DNA from: Sepiola atlantica
Taxonomy: Eukaryota; Mollusca; Cephalopoda; Sepiida; Sepiolidae
Reading direction: 5' to 3'
DNA: 64,000 nt
Assembly (NCBI GenBank): GCA_963556195.1
Contig: OY744521.1
Coordinates: 135,995,899-136,059,898 of the forward strand
Within the stretch, counting starts at the first letter, position 1; each line of letters starts with the position of its first letter. Positions 32,166 to 43,904 of this stretch are shown one piece after another. The notes beneath the pieces were generated by a model. It saw only the letters and a list, made by a program, of their open reading frames with translations, was not told the DNA's origin and ran no database searches. Both the position numbers and the translations under genes were made by a program.

Positions 32166-32778
32166 GTGTAGACTATTCATTGAAGACGAATAGCTATTTT
32201 ACTGGATATAGAGGTTCATGTTCTTACCAATGCTATTGAAGACATAGGGATGCGACTTGAACCGGAAGATTTCGTAGTTCGTGCAAATAGCCATTGCGCT
32301 ACTGCCACTTGTAACAGAAGACATAAACACCTACAAAATAAAAAATAAACCCGAGCGCAAAAGGAGAACGTCGATAAAGAATGGAAAGTATCTCACGTTA
32401 GAAGAGAACAAGAGGAGTAAAAGACGTTAACAGACAGAACAAAGATATATTCTAACCTTTTTTGTAAATTGACAAAACCATCTGTTGTGTCGCCTCTTAA
32501 CACAAAATGCTCATCTTATTCATATCAACCGAGCCATGTTCCCCGTCAATCTCAGTTAAAATGACATTTAAACATTGTAACTTGAGTTAGGGAAGTTACC
32601 GCAAAAACATTATTTTTAAATACGAAAAAAATAAAAACATAACGTAGCAAAATTGCGCGTTATTTTTGTCTCTCAATTATCAAAGACATTATTAAAATCC
32701 ACGCTCATTGTGGAATATAAAGCTTGCTACTAAGAGTTTAGCATAATAAAGACTCCTATGGGTATGATAAATCCGGTC

Positions 32779-32845
32779 CATTAAGCATAATGGTATGAGA
32801 GTTTGTTAATGGGCCGAGAGACTAGGGTTCAATCATCGGTTGAGT
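32779..32845 (+). mobile_element. Possible tRNA-derived SINE head
   Basis: AAGCATAATGGTATGAGAG resembles an A box and GGGTTCAATCATCGG a B box, about 40 bases apart. A compositionally distinct segment follows (to about 33030) that stays open in several frames. The cloverleaf is not preserved. Confidence 0.35.
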
Positions 32846-33523
32846 CATACCAAAAACTTTTAAAAAAATTATATTTGATGCCATTCTTGCAATACACTCA
32901 GAATTATAAGGTAAGGAGTAAGGGTAAGTGGAGTAATCCTAAGGAAGATGTGGCGCCCTCCCCTCCACCTCGATGAAGTAGCTAATAAAAAGAGAGCCTT
33001 TGGGTCGCTCTCGACTATGATCAACCACTTTACTTTTTTGTATATGAAGCTATAAAATATGACCATCATATAATATATATTCACACACTTAAATCTCTTC
33101 ATATAGTGATCCACAGACAGATGTTTCGCCGTATGACGGTTCATTGGTATGGCTATATATGGTGAATGTTACAAGATAATATTCGAAACGAAACCTCTTG
33201 TACAGTAGTGAGAAATCTTACTCGTATGCCATCTCCGCTAACCACGTATCAAAGAGAATTCATGTTCTTTTATATTTGTAACTGAAAAAAGAACTCAATT
33301 TCTATCACGAACAATAGTGCTTTGTACTAAATGGAAACCGTTTATTTCATGTAACGTTCTAGTTATCGTGGCCACCTTCTTACGTTATACGGTCAAAGTG
33401 ATATTTTGGATTACAGTGACCCGCATGCTGCAAACATACTGGTCATGGCCGTGGCTTTCCCGTCCAAAAAAATTCATAAGATCATTATTTGGATTATTTA
33501 GTTCTCATCTTAGATGTTATTCT

Positions 33524-33567
33524 CACAACGTTTCGGCCGATGTAACCTTCGACTCTTTTCAGGTGCG
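33524..33567 (-). ncRNA. Hammerhead-like relic
   Basis: Minus strand: CAC, CTGAAAA, an imperfect stem II of GTCGA against TCGGC, then GAAACGTT with the ACGT palindrome and GTG closing stem I. G8 is replaced by A, so it is probably inactive. A more decayed relative lies at 33867-33906. Confidence 0.35.
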
Positions 33568-33754
33568 CCTCGTCGAACTCGGGAATTTGTACTGAATTTC
33601 GAACGAAACCTTTTATTTAATCCACGAATATAGCTTGCTCTCGTTCCCTCAACCATAGCCTTAAGTAATTCGTAATTGTATTCTTAGTATTGCTCGTACT
33701 GAGAATTTAACCAGGCATGGCTGATGAGATAGATTTATACAGGAGTTTTATTGA

Positions 33755-33757
<3 letters not shown>

Positions 33758-33802
<45 letters not shown>
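33758..33802. repeat. (AT)n microsatellite
   Basis: A pure AT run of about 22 units between two hammerhead-like relics. Confidence 0.95.
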
Positions 33803-33804
<2 letters not shown>

Positions 33805-34014
33805 TCCTATATCTCACAAATACCACCGGTATACATCAACATTATTCAGATTACCATTCTTATTTAACGCTTCGGTCGATGTAATCTCACAACTTCTTCA
33901 AGTGCATTTCCATGGCTGATCGAATTAGAAGAAATTATCCATGTTGATCAAATAAAGGGTTCAATTCGAAATTCCTTCCAGATTTCCGAGTTATTTTTTA
34001 GTTATTTTTTATTT

Positions 34015-34620
34015 ATTTTCGTTTACCCGAAACAGGGCACAGTGACATAAATACATAAAAAACTACTGTGAAATAGGGGGCAGATTTATATGGGCATTCT
34101 AAGTGAATAATTGTGCAGAGAGATGTTTGTTCACATTACATTTAAATTTCTGCATGTTTATACAGTCGGAGAAACACGGAGCAGCTAGGGAATTCCAAAC
34201 GGCATCTGTTCGAGTAGAAATCCTTTCGGCATCAAGGGACCTCTACAGTGAATGGGTGTGATTTCACTAGTTATTGGGTTGGTCGAGGGTATTTACGTTG
34301 AGGGGAACCAAGCGAAGCAAGTTCGTTGCAGCAAATCCCATTCAAGCACTTGTAAAGCACACGGAGATCCTAGAGATTTGTAGAAAGCGCTGGACCTATT
34401 AGGTTAGAGCCTCTTTGTTTAGACCCTGTCTAAGAGGGAGGGGCAATTTGTTGATGCACCAGCCCAGATGTGGTAACAATACGCCATACATGGGCGAATG
34501 GTGGCTTTGTAGAGATATAGAATACTGGCAGGTGTGAGATGTTTTGTAGACCGGTTAAGGGAGCACACCTTTTTTGCAGATGACTAGGCAGTATCTTCTA
34601 CCTGTTGGGGAGTTTAACTA
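34015..34620 (-). pseudogene. LINE family A-related 3' fragment
   Basis: The minus strand reads from YLYKATIRPCM and HIWAGAS (34440-34530), through LLQRTCFAW and frameshifted family-A C-terminal blocks, to a 3' tail with TCACTGTGCCCTGTTTCGGG and an A-rich end near 34000. Frames are heavily broken. Confidence 0.65.
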
Positions 34621-34639
34621 GAAGGTTTCAAAGTTAAAA

Positions 34640-35820
34640 AAGATCCATCTAAAAAAGGTCGGAGAGCACATCGGTCGAAATGTTGTGAATGTAACTATTA
34701 AGCGGCTCGAATATTCCCAGAAAAGAAACAAGGCAACCATACAAAGTTGCGCTGCGCAATATTTGTCACGCTCATCCAAATAAGGAACTCGGCGAATACA
34801 TTCTTTACATTTTTGTTTTTAAACTTTAAAAATACTAAGTGTTACGTAATGACATCACCTAGTAGCACAAACTATAATGTGACGTTATAAATGACTTCGA
34901 TGCTTGGTTCTTATTTCTTACTAAGCTCAATCACTAAGTACAAAATTGAGTGTCTGTTTATTAAATCTCACTGATATAAAAAAAAACTGAGGGGTGGCTT
35001 TAGTGAAGTGAATCACGACGCGAATGAATGTTTCTAATTCCAGTCATTTCTATAGCACCCCTTTTACTTATTGTTGTTGGCAACCTTCACGTGGTCCCTC
35101 CTGTAAGTACTTGATTCTAGAAAGAACCGAGGAAACTAAAGTAAACAGCAGAATAAAGCCGGTCAAAAGTTGGCGTTGTCGAGGAACAATAATTTCAAAC
35201 TAGAATGTTTCAGACTATTTTTATCGTCTTTTTGTTTATCTATTTTTCAATGGATGCAGACTATAAAAATTGGCTAAGATGAGGTCAAATCCAATCGCAT
35301 GTATTCGTCTATTACGTAATGTCATTAAAAGCATCATCATAAATGGGTAAAATAGCAACTAATATTCAATAAAGCGTTTTCAATAAACATTGTTTTGCAT
35401 TAAGTAATCAAACAAAGGGGTTGATATGCCGTAGAACTGAGAGATACAAGCCAAACAATAGATTATGCAAAATAGGTATTGCGCTTCGGCATTAAATAAC
35501 ATCCGAACAACGCTGAATGTAGGTTTTTAAACAAACAAGTTACAGATGACAAAAGAGAGAAAAGGCGCGACTTAAAAGGGGGTGATGGAACGTAATCAAC
35601 GGTTGGTTAATGGATCTCTTGCCATACGAGTCTCAACAATTCGCCCTTTTTTCAAAATCAAAAATCTAAAAAATGTTTACAAATGTAAAGTCAAATAGAT
35701 ACTAAACGATCTACAATGAATATGCATTCCCATAATGAAATTTGGATCAATAATCTTGATATAAAATTTCATTATAATATAGGAGTAAAATTGTACTGTT
35801 CCAAGTATTTTGACCAACCC
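34640..35820. other. No gene seen
   Basis: Only the inverted copy of the GGCATATCAAC dispersed repeat (about 35425-35500) was recognised. Confidence 0.4.
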
Positions 35821-35824
35821 TTGT

Positions 35825-36124
<300 letters not shown>

Positions 36125-36168
36125 AGCATTATTTAAATGCGATATAATTTACTCCATTTTCACTAGCA

Positions 36169-36290
36169 ATTTCGTAGCTAAGTTGGTAGAGCGCCGGACG
36201 TCATTATATAGAGTATCGATTTCGAATCTAGCTAGGCCTTGCCGCACCATCAGTCGGTAAGACGACGAAACGCATGTCAGTGTGTAACTA
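36169..36290 (+). mobile_element. tRNA-derived SINE head followed by a hammerhead-like core
   Basis: GTAGCTAAGTTGGTAGAGCG is a strong A box and GATTTCGAATC a strong B box. Downstream, CGCACCATCAGTCG, GTAAGA, CGACGAAACGC matches the second half of a hammerhead: stem II GTCG/CGAC and GAAAC, with CGCAC pairing GTGTG as stem I. The CUGANGA element is reduced to a few bases, so this copy cannot cleave. Pol III-driven hammerhead SINEs are known in other animals (Smα of schistosomes). Confidence 0.5.
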
Positions 36291-36299
36291 CATTAAAAC

Positions 36300-39200
36300 G
36301 TTTGCATACGCGTGTAGAACGCTCTGATATCAGCTCGTAAAAATTAATATATCTAGTTGAAAGCAGTAAAGAGAAGTTTTGGTTTTCTGAATATTATTGC
36401 ACTTGTCGGTTTAAGTTTTTTTTTTACTTAACTTCGACTTAATTAATCGTCGACTTAACTATACATCGTATGCTTACGATTATTTTGACGTGAGTAAAAG
36501 GACAGACATCGATGTGTTTTTGTTTTAGTAGACGCCTGATAAAGAGTGAAAGGCGTAATTGATTTAACATTAACAAACTGCAAAATATTTGACGGGTGTG
36601 AGAGTTACCTAATTCTTTCGGTGGCGGATTATGGGATTGCCAAGTCAAGTTCATAAGTTGGTTAATATTTTGAGTCATCCAAGCTATTTCGACCAGTATC
36701 GTCCTTAAAAGCTTTAGATAACGGCTGTAATGTGTGTTCTCGTTCTCAACTGTCTTATTCTACCCTAATCTTCTTTTTCCTCTTAAATATCGCCAATCTT
36801 CTTCTTCATCATCTTTTTCTGTCTCCTCTTCTTCCATTTAAATATCGCCAATCTTACTTCGTTAAAAGCAAAATCGATGTCCTCATTCGTTCATTTCTTT
36901 GAGATTTATACTCTCTCTTCTTTCCCATAAGTCGTCACTTCACCAAGGCAATTTCTTAAAAAATTCTTTAAAACAGACTATTTTCGTCATGGGAGTTTAG
37001 TCTACCATGAGAGATAAGTTCTATGTTCTTTTCATTCATTTAAACCACAGCTTGTCAATAAACTAATACATTATATAGATGTGATTTTCAAATTACCGAC
37101 ATATTTTATTCAAAGACCGCAAAAAAGGTTTTTTGACGTCGATATAGACGAATAATAATAATGGCATAATTATGTTGATATTTAAAAAAGTAAAAAGTCT
37201 GAGTAAACTGCATACTCTCTGGGGATAGTTTTATCTACAAGACTACGGGATGATTAAAACTGTACGTTGCTATGACTTCCTTAATTACGAACAGCCTAAT
37301 TTAATCCTCATGACAAGTCTTAACTCTTATTAAAATAATTAACTTTTTCATTAGTTAATCTTAAAACAGAGAAATGTTTATGACCCACAACGAAATAGAC
37401 GAAACATCCTTTAGTGTGTACAGACTGTTTATATATTTGTTAGAAAATAGAGTGAGTTAACATTTTTGTATTGTCAACACTACTAAATAATGACAAAATA
37501 ATAACAGTTTCACATTGTAATTCTTGGGAACAAGAAGTTCACACTATTTATGAGACTTGTTATTTAGATAATTTACATAATGAGGATAACAGTTCTAAGT
37601 CTGTAGATAATAATGACTTCAGCACATTTGACAATAAAATTAAACAAAAGTAAACAACTGTCTTCTAAAATATATTTTTTATTATTTTTGTTTTGGTGCT
37701 AAGGGGCGATTCGGTGCGGTTGTTTAACAGCTAAAACACAGAAACGATGAGTTGACGCTATTTGGGTTCATTGACTTTAATACTCCGTGTTTGAAAGTAA
37801 ACTGGGTGTGTTAGTTACCGAGCAGATAACGTGATAGTTTAGAGAAAACGATTTTGAAATAGTTACGTTAAAACTTTTTAAACAGTTAAGTTAGCGCAAT
37901 ACAAAGATATGTCGCGTGTGAACTTATGGGACTTATTTCTCCACGGCCACCTCCTTAAGAGAATAAACACTGTAAAAGTCCCGAAAACGTATGAAGCAAC
38001 AACCGGCCGGTAATTGTAAATGGAATTGTGTTAATACATTAATATTCTACGCCATATTAATCAATTCATCCTAATGCCGGTATCAAAATAAAAGATAAAA
38101 TCCAAGATGGTGGCTTGAAGGCTTCTAATAAACCCATTAAGATACATTACAGAAAGGATATCTAACAGAAAATAATGTCACGGGTATTATCGTAACGAAA
38201 AAACGTTGAATAATTATCACCAATAATTCGGGTTAAAATATATTTCGAGAAACGAAGAGGTGTTAAAAATAAGTAGAATATCGACATTCCTTAATTGAAA
38301 AACGCCAGAATACACGAGAAAGACCTGCAACCACAGTGAAGGAAATGTATGTAAACAAGATCTAAACATAGATAAGGACATGAATAAATTCTTATATAAA
38401 GAGCGTGAAAAATTGTCCATTAGATTTGTCATGCGATACACACAGAGTTATTCATAGGATTCTTGCCAGTAACTTTTGCACACATCTCAAGATTATAAAA
38501 TGATTGATGTATTTAACGGAGTGCTTTGTACGTATGCTTCGCTATTGTGTGAGTGCACTTTGTAATGGTTGCCTCGCTGTAATGGCCTTGACTGGATTAA
38601 ACTGACCTGGGGAATGAATGCGCTCCGTTGTTGCCGATTCTACAGATTCTTACTCATCGATTAGACTTGGACTAGGTGCTTAGTATCTTTGGCCTTGTAC
38701 TTTAATATCAATATTTTACTGCTTGGCGTAACAGAAATGTAAGATGGTGATTTTAATGGCGAGCACGATGGCTGTGGAAAAGTCCGATAAATCATTGTAA
38801 CGAGTTTAGTAGCTTTACTGCTTTACGGCATATCAACATTTTGAGAGTTATTTAATACCAGAACACAATACCTATTGTAAACGATGCTTTATAAACTATT
38901 TATTGTACATTAATTTAAGTGTTTCTATTGTACTAACAGCAGGGGTAAAATTGTGGGTTCATACGTTTCCCCAACGATATTAGTCTGTAAATGATCACAT
39001 GAGATTTGATTGTATTTGAACTCAGCATAATCGATGCTATAGTCCGGGTCCGTATCCATTAGGACAATTAAACACCGTATCCCAACGTGATTGTCAAAAT
39101 AAAAGGTGACAACACCGCAATCTTTTAGCTACTTTTAAAACGACATTTCCTCCTGCCGTTTCATTTCTTCGTTTCGTGTTGCGCTCGTTTTACCTGCCAA
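36300..39200. other. No confident gene; one copy of a dispersed repeat
   Basis: The GGCATATCAAC repeat has a copy at 38820-38890. A 60-codon frame at 37471-37653 starts at TTG, has balanced amino-acid content and no family, and could be an orphan exon, but nothing supports it. Confidence 0.35.
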
Positions 39201-39208
39201 CTCTAGTG

Positions 39209-39300
39209 GAGGACGGTGATGAGAATGACTTGATCAGCGAAGTTAAGCACCGTTGAATTTGTTTAGTATATAAACGGGTGATCAGTAGAGACAGCAGGAA
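39209..39300 (+). repeat. 5S rRNA-derived sequence (pseudogene or SINE3-type head)
   Basis: TTGATCAGCGAAGTTAAGCA matches the conserved GATCACCGAAGTTAAGC region of 5S rRNA. It is followed, at the spacing expected for 5S, by TTTAGTATATAAACGGGTGA (the TTAGTACTTGGATGGGTGA region), and then degenerates. It covers only the middle of the gene and is too diverged to be functional. Confidence 0.6.
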
Positions 39301-39458
39301 GTGTCTAATCTTGGACCAAACAAATCAACGCTTATTTTTGTCTCCCCAAACTATCTGCACTACACATTTTCGGACAAGACAAAGATTTATCATGGACCCT
39401 TCCTTTGGAGTAATCCAGAAATGTTGCCACAATACGTAGACTACAGGGACTTCACTTC

Positions 39459-39459
<1 letters not shown>

Positions 39460-39515
<56 letters not shown>
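39460..39515. repeat. (AT)n microsatellite
   Basis: A pure AT run of about 27 units, upstream of the 221-bp palindrome. Confidence 0.95.
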
Positions 39516-39517
<2 letters not shown>

Positions 39518-39583
39518 TGTAGATTTCAATTTTGTGTAGAGAATCTGAATAACAGAGCTCAATGTAATTTAAACAGAGCAAAA

Positions 39584-39804
39584 TAGAATTATAAAAAGAA
39601 AAACTATACACACATTAAGGTTGTACACATAACTTATTTCGACCCCTTTAATTAGGTCTCCTCAGATGTATAGACAACCATGTCAAAAAAAACCTTTTTT
39701 GACATGGTTGTCTATACATCTGAGGAGACCTAATTAAAGGGGTCGAAATAAGTTATTATGTGTACAACCTTAATGTGTGTATAGTTTTTCTTTTTATAAT
39801 TCTA
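39584..39804. repeat. 221-bp near-perfect palindrome (107/110-bp arms, 4-bp loop)
   Basis: The left arm 39584-39690 and right arm 39695-39804 are exact reverse complements by eye, except for one 3-nt insertion in the right arm (GTTATTATGTG against GTTATGTG). The loop is AACC. An (AT)n run abuts the right end (39803-39821), and another lies 68 bp to the left. The right arm carries a hammerhead ribozyme on the plus strand. The left arm carries the 3-nt-shorter version on the minus strand. Confidence 0.92.
39713..39764 (+). ncRNA. Hammerhead ribozyme, type I layout, apparently complete
   Basis: In order: stem I strand TATACAT; core CTGAGGA (fits CUGANGA); stem II GACC-(10-nt loop)-GGTC; GAA; stem III ATA-AGT-TAT with the required A15.1-U16.1 pair; cleavage base U at 39757 (triplet AUU); stem I strand ATGTGTA, which pairs with TATACAT over 7 bp including one G-U. 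All invariant nucleotides are present. Self-cleavage would fall after 39757. Hammerheads of this kind occur in the terminal repeats of Penelope-like elements and in retrozymes. Confidence 0.8.
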
Positions 39805-40220
39805 TATATATATATATATATGTCTAAAGAAACTTTGAGTTATTTTAAACAAAAAGACAACAACAAAAAAGAAAAGAAAAATGCAGTTTAAATTCCCAGA
39901 GAAACTAACTAAATCCAAAATATTGCAGATTTAACATTCGTTGGAAAATTCATGAATAAATAAAAAATATATAATAGTAAGTAAATAAAATAAAAAGGGG
40001 GATTAAGTATCTAACAGTGAAACAAAAACAGGAGACCTTAACGTAAGCATCTAATATTAACACGGAGATCATCAGCTGTTTACCATGTAACTGTTTCGGA
40101 GATTTAAAAACAGGAGTTATAATATGCATGGCTCTCCAATTGTACTGATCAAACTACCATTTCCCCAATAATCAAGTGTCGAAATAATTCAGCTTAAAAT
40201 TTCACTTATATATACATAAA

Positions 40221-40225
<5 letters not shown>

Positions 40226-40271
<46 letters not shown>
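40226..40271. repeat. (AT)n microsatellite
   Basis: A pure AT run of about 22 units. Confidence 0.95.
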
Positions 40272-40273
<2 letters not shown>

Positions 40274-40554
40274 TTTGATGAAAATAGATTGAATATGATT
40301 TCTTTCTTTTGAAAGACGGGACATTTTTAAATTTGAGCAAAGGTCATTCAAATATCCTTTGATAATGTCCCTGTAAGTTGTTCATATGAAGTCTCCAACG
40401 TACGTACTTCTGTCACGTGCTTAATACCGCCCAGCACAAGTTATTGTTTTCAATTCAGAACTCGTTTTTATCGAAACGAGATCTTTCTCGACCTGTGAAA
40501 AACGTATACACCCACATCAGAGTTCATGCCTGATTTAAGTGTATTCAGTTTTTA

Positions 40555-41110
40555 TATCAAAATCTCTATTCATATAAAGTTAAGTATGTGTATATGTTTA
40601 TATATTTCTATGTAACATGATTTAGTCTTAAACTAATTAACCGATCATTATAAATTTTTGAACACAGCTGTTAAGCGTAAGGATGGGTAATGTGGGCTAT
40701 ATTTAGTTTAAGCTAGTTTTATGTAAACAAGAAATGGAAGCCTTTCGTGAAGGTTTGGATAACTTCGATTTTTATGAGTATTAGATATCAATTTATAAAT
40801 ATTTCCCCAAATTTCAATATTTTTAGTATTTTACAGAGTTTTAGGGGGCATAATATGGGCAAAACCTCTCATTTGAAAATTCAAATATATCAACTTGGCA
40901 TTGAATTTAATCTATCGTCATTAGACACCAATTAAGTAAGATTCTCTGAATTTCAATTTCTTTTTAAGAACTTAAATTGTAGACGTTTTTCTTTAATCGA
41001 AATCATGTATTGGATTTTAAACAAAACTTGAAAAAGGATTCAAGACATGAGGTTTAGTATCATTTCATATTTATTTTAATATTTGTAAGAGGAGATAAAA
41101 GTGGTGCGGA
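40555..41110 (+). repeat. ~550-bp interspersed repeat, copy 2
   Basis: It aligns with 50985-51470 (+) and 17960-18480 (-). Examples are ACCGATCATTATAAATTTT, CACAGCTGTTAAGCGTAA, CCCCAAATTTCAATATTTT, GACACCAATTAAGTAAGATT and GGTTTAGTATCATTTCATAT, in the same order and spacing. No conserved ORF. Confidence 0.75.
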
Positions 41111-41158
41111 ACTGTTTTTTTTTGAAAGATTAATTTACTAGGACGGATATTCTTCGAG

Positions 41159-41215
<57 letters not shown>

Positions 41216-41650
41216 CTTTTGATTTAATTACTCGCATCTAATATATGGTTTTTGAAGGCATTTTTGCCTCTATATTTATATTAACTTTCAAAAGATGCTT
41301 TATAAAATGAACTTTCCTAATTTATAACTCGCAGCGACCATGCGCAATCAAGTTCTATTCTATTAAAAACAGACATTTTCAACAATAGTCCACAACACCG
41401 GACGTGACACTTCACCAACACCAGGAAGTAAATTATGGAAAACAAAAGGTTATACCTTTATTTGTCTTGGCTCTGTCGAAGCTTGTTTTTGTCAAGCGAA
41501 ATATTAGCTAAAAAAAAAAAATCAAGATGTAGAAAAAAAAACGGAAGGTATTTTGAAATATTTTGTTAAATGTTTCGAAATATTTTTCTTTTTCTTTTGA
41601 TTTAATTACTCGCATCTAATACATGGTTTTTGAAGGCATTTTTGCCTCTA

Positions 41651-41684
<34 letters not shown>
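41159..41684. mobile_element. AT-bounded unit with 70-bp direct terminal repeats and a hammerhead-like core
   Basis: The block TTTCTTTTGATTTAATTACT through GGCATTTTTGCCTCTATATT occurs at 41213-41280 and again at 41591-41660 with one mismatch (ATATATGG/ATACATGG). The first copy is preceded by (AT)n (41159-41213) and the second followed by (AT)n (41654-41684). Between them lies a hammerhead-like motif (41467-41512). The layout fits a PLE-type or retrozyme-type non-autonomous element. Confidence 0.55.
41467..41512 (+). ncRNA. Hammerhead-like motif
   Basis: Stem I TTGGCT pairs with AGCTAA. The core CTGTCGA has T at the A6 position and an extra A follows. Stem II is GCTTG/CAAGC. GAAATATT gives a loopless ATAT stem III and T at the cleavage position. 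The A6 change and inserted base argue against activity. Confidence 0.4.
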
Positions 41685-41688
<4 letters not shown>

Positions 41689-42099
41689 CACAACAGAATT
41701 GACTATATATTTTTAAGTATTTATTGACATAACTCGTTTCGTTTGTTGCTTTTTGTTACTGCTTAAGATGGTACTGAAAATTATTCAGGTGTACGTGTAA
41801 CCATTGGATTATATCGCTTTCCATTTATAAATAGTTCAGTAGATTTAACGTACTTTTAAAAACGAAAAAAAAGGAAAATCGGTTGTTTTTTGTTTATTGA
41901 GGCGCTAATTATTTAGAAATTGCCTCGACAACAGAGAAGCAGCACAAGTTCATGTCAATCATTGCAAACCGTTGTCATGTCAGAAGAATTTCAAAATAAT
42001 GAGACTGCTTTTCCGGAAAAAAACGAGATTTTTTAAATTCTATACATCTAGAGGAGAATGCCTAGATGGAAAACTATCAACTGTCGCTCTCTTTCTCTC

Positions 42100-42101
<2 letters not shown>

Positions 42102-42154
<53 letters not shown>
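42102..42154. repeat. (AT)n microsatellite
   Basis: A pure AT run of about 26 units preceded by a short CT-rich stretch. Confidence 0.95.
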
Positions 42155-42156
<2 letters not shown>

Positions 42157-43250
42157 CGAATTGTTGTTTATAACTTTTTGAGCAATAGCAACTTTATTTG
42201 ACAGTTAAATCACAAAAACAGATCAAGAGCTAACTTTATATTAATAAATTTACTAATTATAGAACAAATCCATGTATTTAGTTTTTCCTTTTTCAACAGT
42301 AGTTTCGCCTGAAATGTGAGAATGTTTTGTGTTAATTTGGCAAAGTATACCTTCTCTTTAAGGCTCTTCATTGGTTAGGGGAAATATTCTGTTTAAATAA
42401 AGTGCTGGTTCTTTTTTATCGCTTTTTCGAAAAGACATTCCCAGAAGTTCTGCCTATAATATCCGGTGGTTAAGAGTTATCTGCCTGTAATTATTAAACC
42501 TTTTTTTTATTTCTATAATGTAGAATATTTTTATTTTAATCATTCAAGGGATATAACCCATATATTTTCTTATAAATGCTTATCTACCTTAAAATCATTA
42601 AGCTATTTTTAACTTTTAAAAAATGTATACGTTATTTTTAAGTCTACTGACTTAGTTTAATATTTTGCCATTAACTGGAATAACGCATACTCATATTATT
42701 ATTTCTTCATTAAGCTTCTGTTATACGTTCAATTTTTTATTTATTATAGATTGTCTTTTCATTTATAGTTTTTTCGCATTTCTGACGCATTGTATTAGGT
42801 GTGTACATATTTCTTTTAATTATGTAAGCATTTTATTTATTCATATTTTGGTTAGATTTTCCAAATTTACTGCGTATATATGAAATTTCATATTGTGTTA
42901 CTTAATTTAAAAGTACCGGTAATTCAATATTTTCTCAAATCGTTTTATTCACTACGTCTTTAGTAGTTTGTAATTTATTTTTTAAAGATTTTATATGCAT
43001 ATTTTTATAGTATGTATGCATTTGTTATATTGTATGATTTGGCTTATGTTACATGATTAGTATCATACTCATTATTATGTTGTTTATTGTGATTCATCTG
43101 TCAGTTTATATATCAATTACATTTGTAATTTTACTATGTATGCATTACATTGCATATTGTACCATTACTTTTGAATTTACAATAATGTTCCTCCAAAAAT
43201 TATAGTTACTAAGTCTATGGTGGATTGTACTTACTGAATTTAAATTTATT
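42155..43250. other. T-rich non-coding stretch
   Basis: The plus strand is strongly T-rich and C-poor. No ORF family was recognised; it may be the 3' flank or untranslated part of the minus-strand PLE that follows. Confidence 0.35.
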
Positions 43251-43255
43251 TTTAT

Positions 43256-43900
43256 CTAATTATGTCTGATTTATTGTTAATTAATGTTTTATTATGTGTT
43301 ATTATCATTAGTGCTTCAGTAATGCACATGTTGCATCTTGTAATTTTGCTGGTGAGTATTTATTTTCCTTAGCCAATACAGACCATTTTAAATTATAGTC
43401 AATGTTCATTTAGAACTCAATATGATTTTCTAAAACGTTCAAGTATTATGAGCTTCGTGTAATTTTATTCTCTTTAAAGACGCTATGTGGCTGTTATACC
43501 TTATTTTAAACATACCACGTGTATCCTCCACGTATACGTATCATGTATTAAGTTCAATTACCTTACATTGGTATACTACCTCATATATCATACCGTTTCC
43601 GCTTAAGAGGCAGTTTGAGGGATTCTGAGAATTACATCTATCAATTTGGGTAGTCTTATTATTTTCCTGCATGTTGTTACATGATATTATTGTATTAGAC
43701 AAGTTCTTCATCGTTGAGTATGAGACTTTAATTGTATTCTCGATTAGAATGTTTCTCAAATTGTGAGATCTGAAAGAATACCTCTGTGTTATTTTATAAA
43801 ATTCTCTCTGTATATTTGTTTTAATAAATTCGCTAAATACTGGTTTAACAATATTGTTTTTCTACGTATACTATTCATATTAAACTTTTTGTCATATTTA
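43256..43900 (-). pseudogene. Penelope-like element, decayed C-terminus with GIY-YIG domain
   Basis: Minus strand, in order: KPVFSEFIKTNI near 43850, then LIENTIKVSYSTMKNL (43720-43745), CNSQNPSNCLLSGNGMIYEV near 43590, the GIY-YIG strands VVYQCKV and YVYVEDTRGMFKIRYNSH near 43500, then NLKWSVLAKENKYSP near 43380 and LTEALMIITHNKTLINNKS near 43290, ending at a stop at 43256. This is the order in canonical Penelope/Neptune-type PLEs. Several stops and frameshifts show it is dead. The RT was not recognised upstream, though the A-rich bias of the minus strand continues to about 45.3 kb. Confidence 0.75.
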
Positions 43901-43904
43901 TATT

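Noticed and set aside
32869..33144. 91-codon minus-strand ORF (SSRWRGGRHIFLRITP)
   Set aside because: It lies in the body following a tRNA-like SINE head and looks like repeat sequence; no protein family.
33317..33595. 92-codon plus-strand ORF
   Set aside because: It overlaps a minus-strand hammerhead-like PLE terminal sequence. No domain.
33867..33906. Another hammerhead
   Set aside because: The core (CTTGAAGAAG ... GAAGCG) is too decayed and stem II does not pair. Listed only as a relative of 33524.
36169..36240. Functional tRNA gene
   Set aside because: A and B boxes are good, but the acceptor and anticodon stems do not form a proper cloverleaf, and a SINE-like body follows.
37471..37653. 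60-codon plus-strand ORF with ordinary amino-acid composition
   Set aside because: It has a TTG start, no recognised domain and no convincing splice sites. Kept only as a note.
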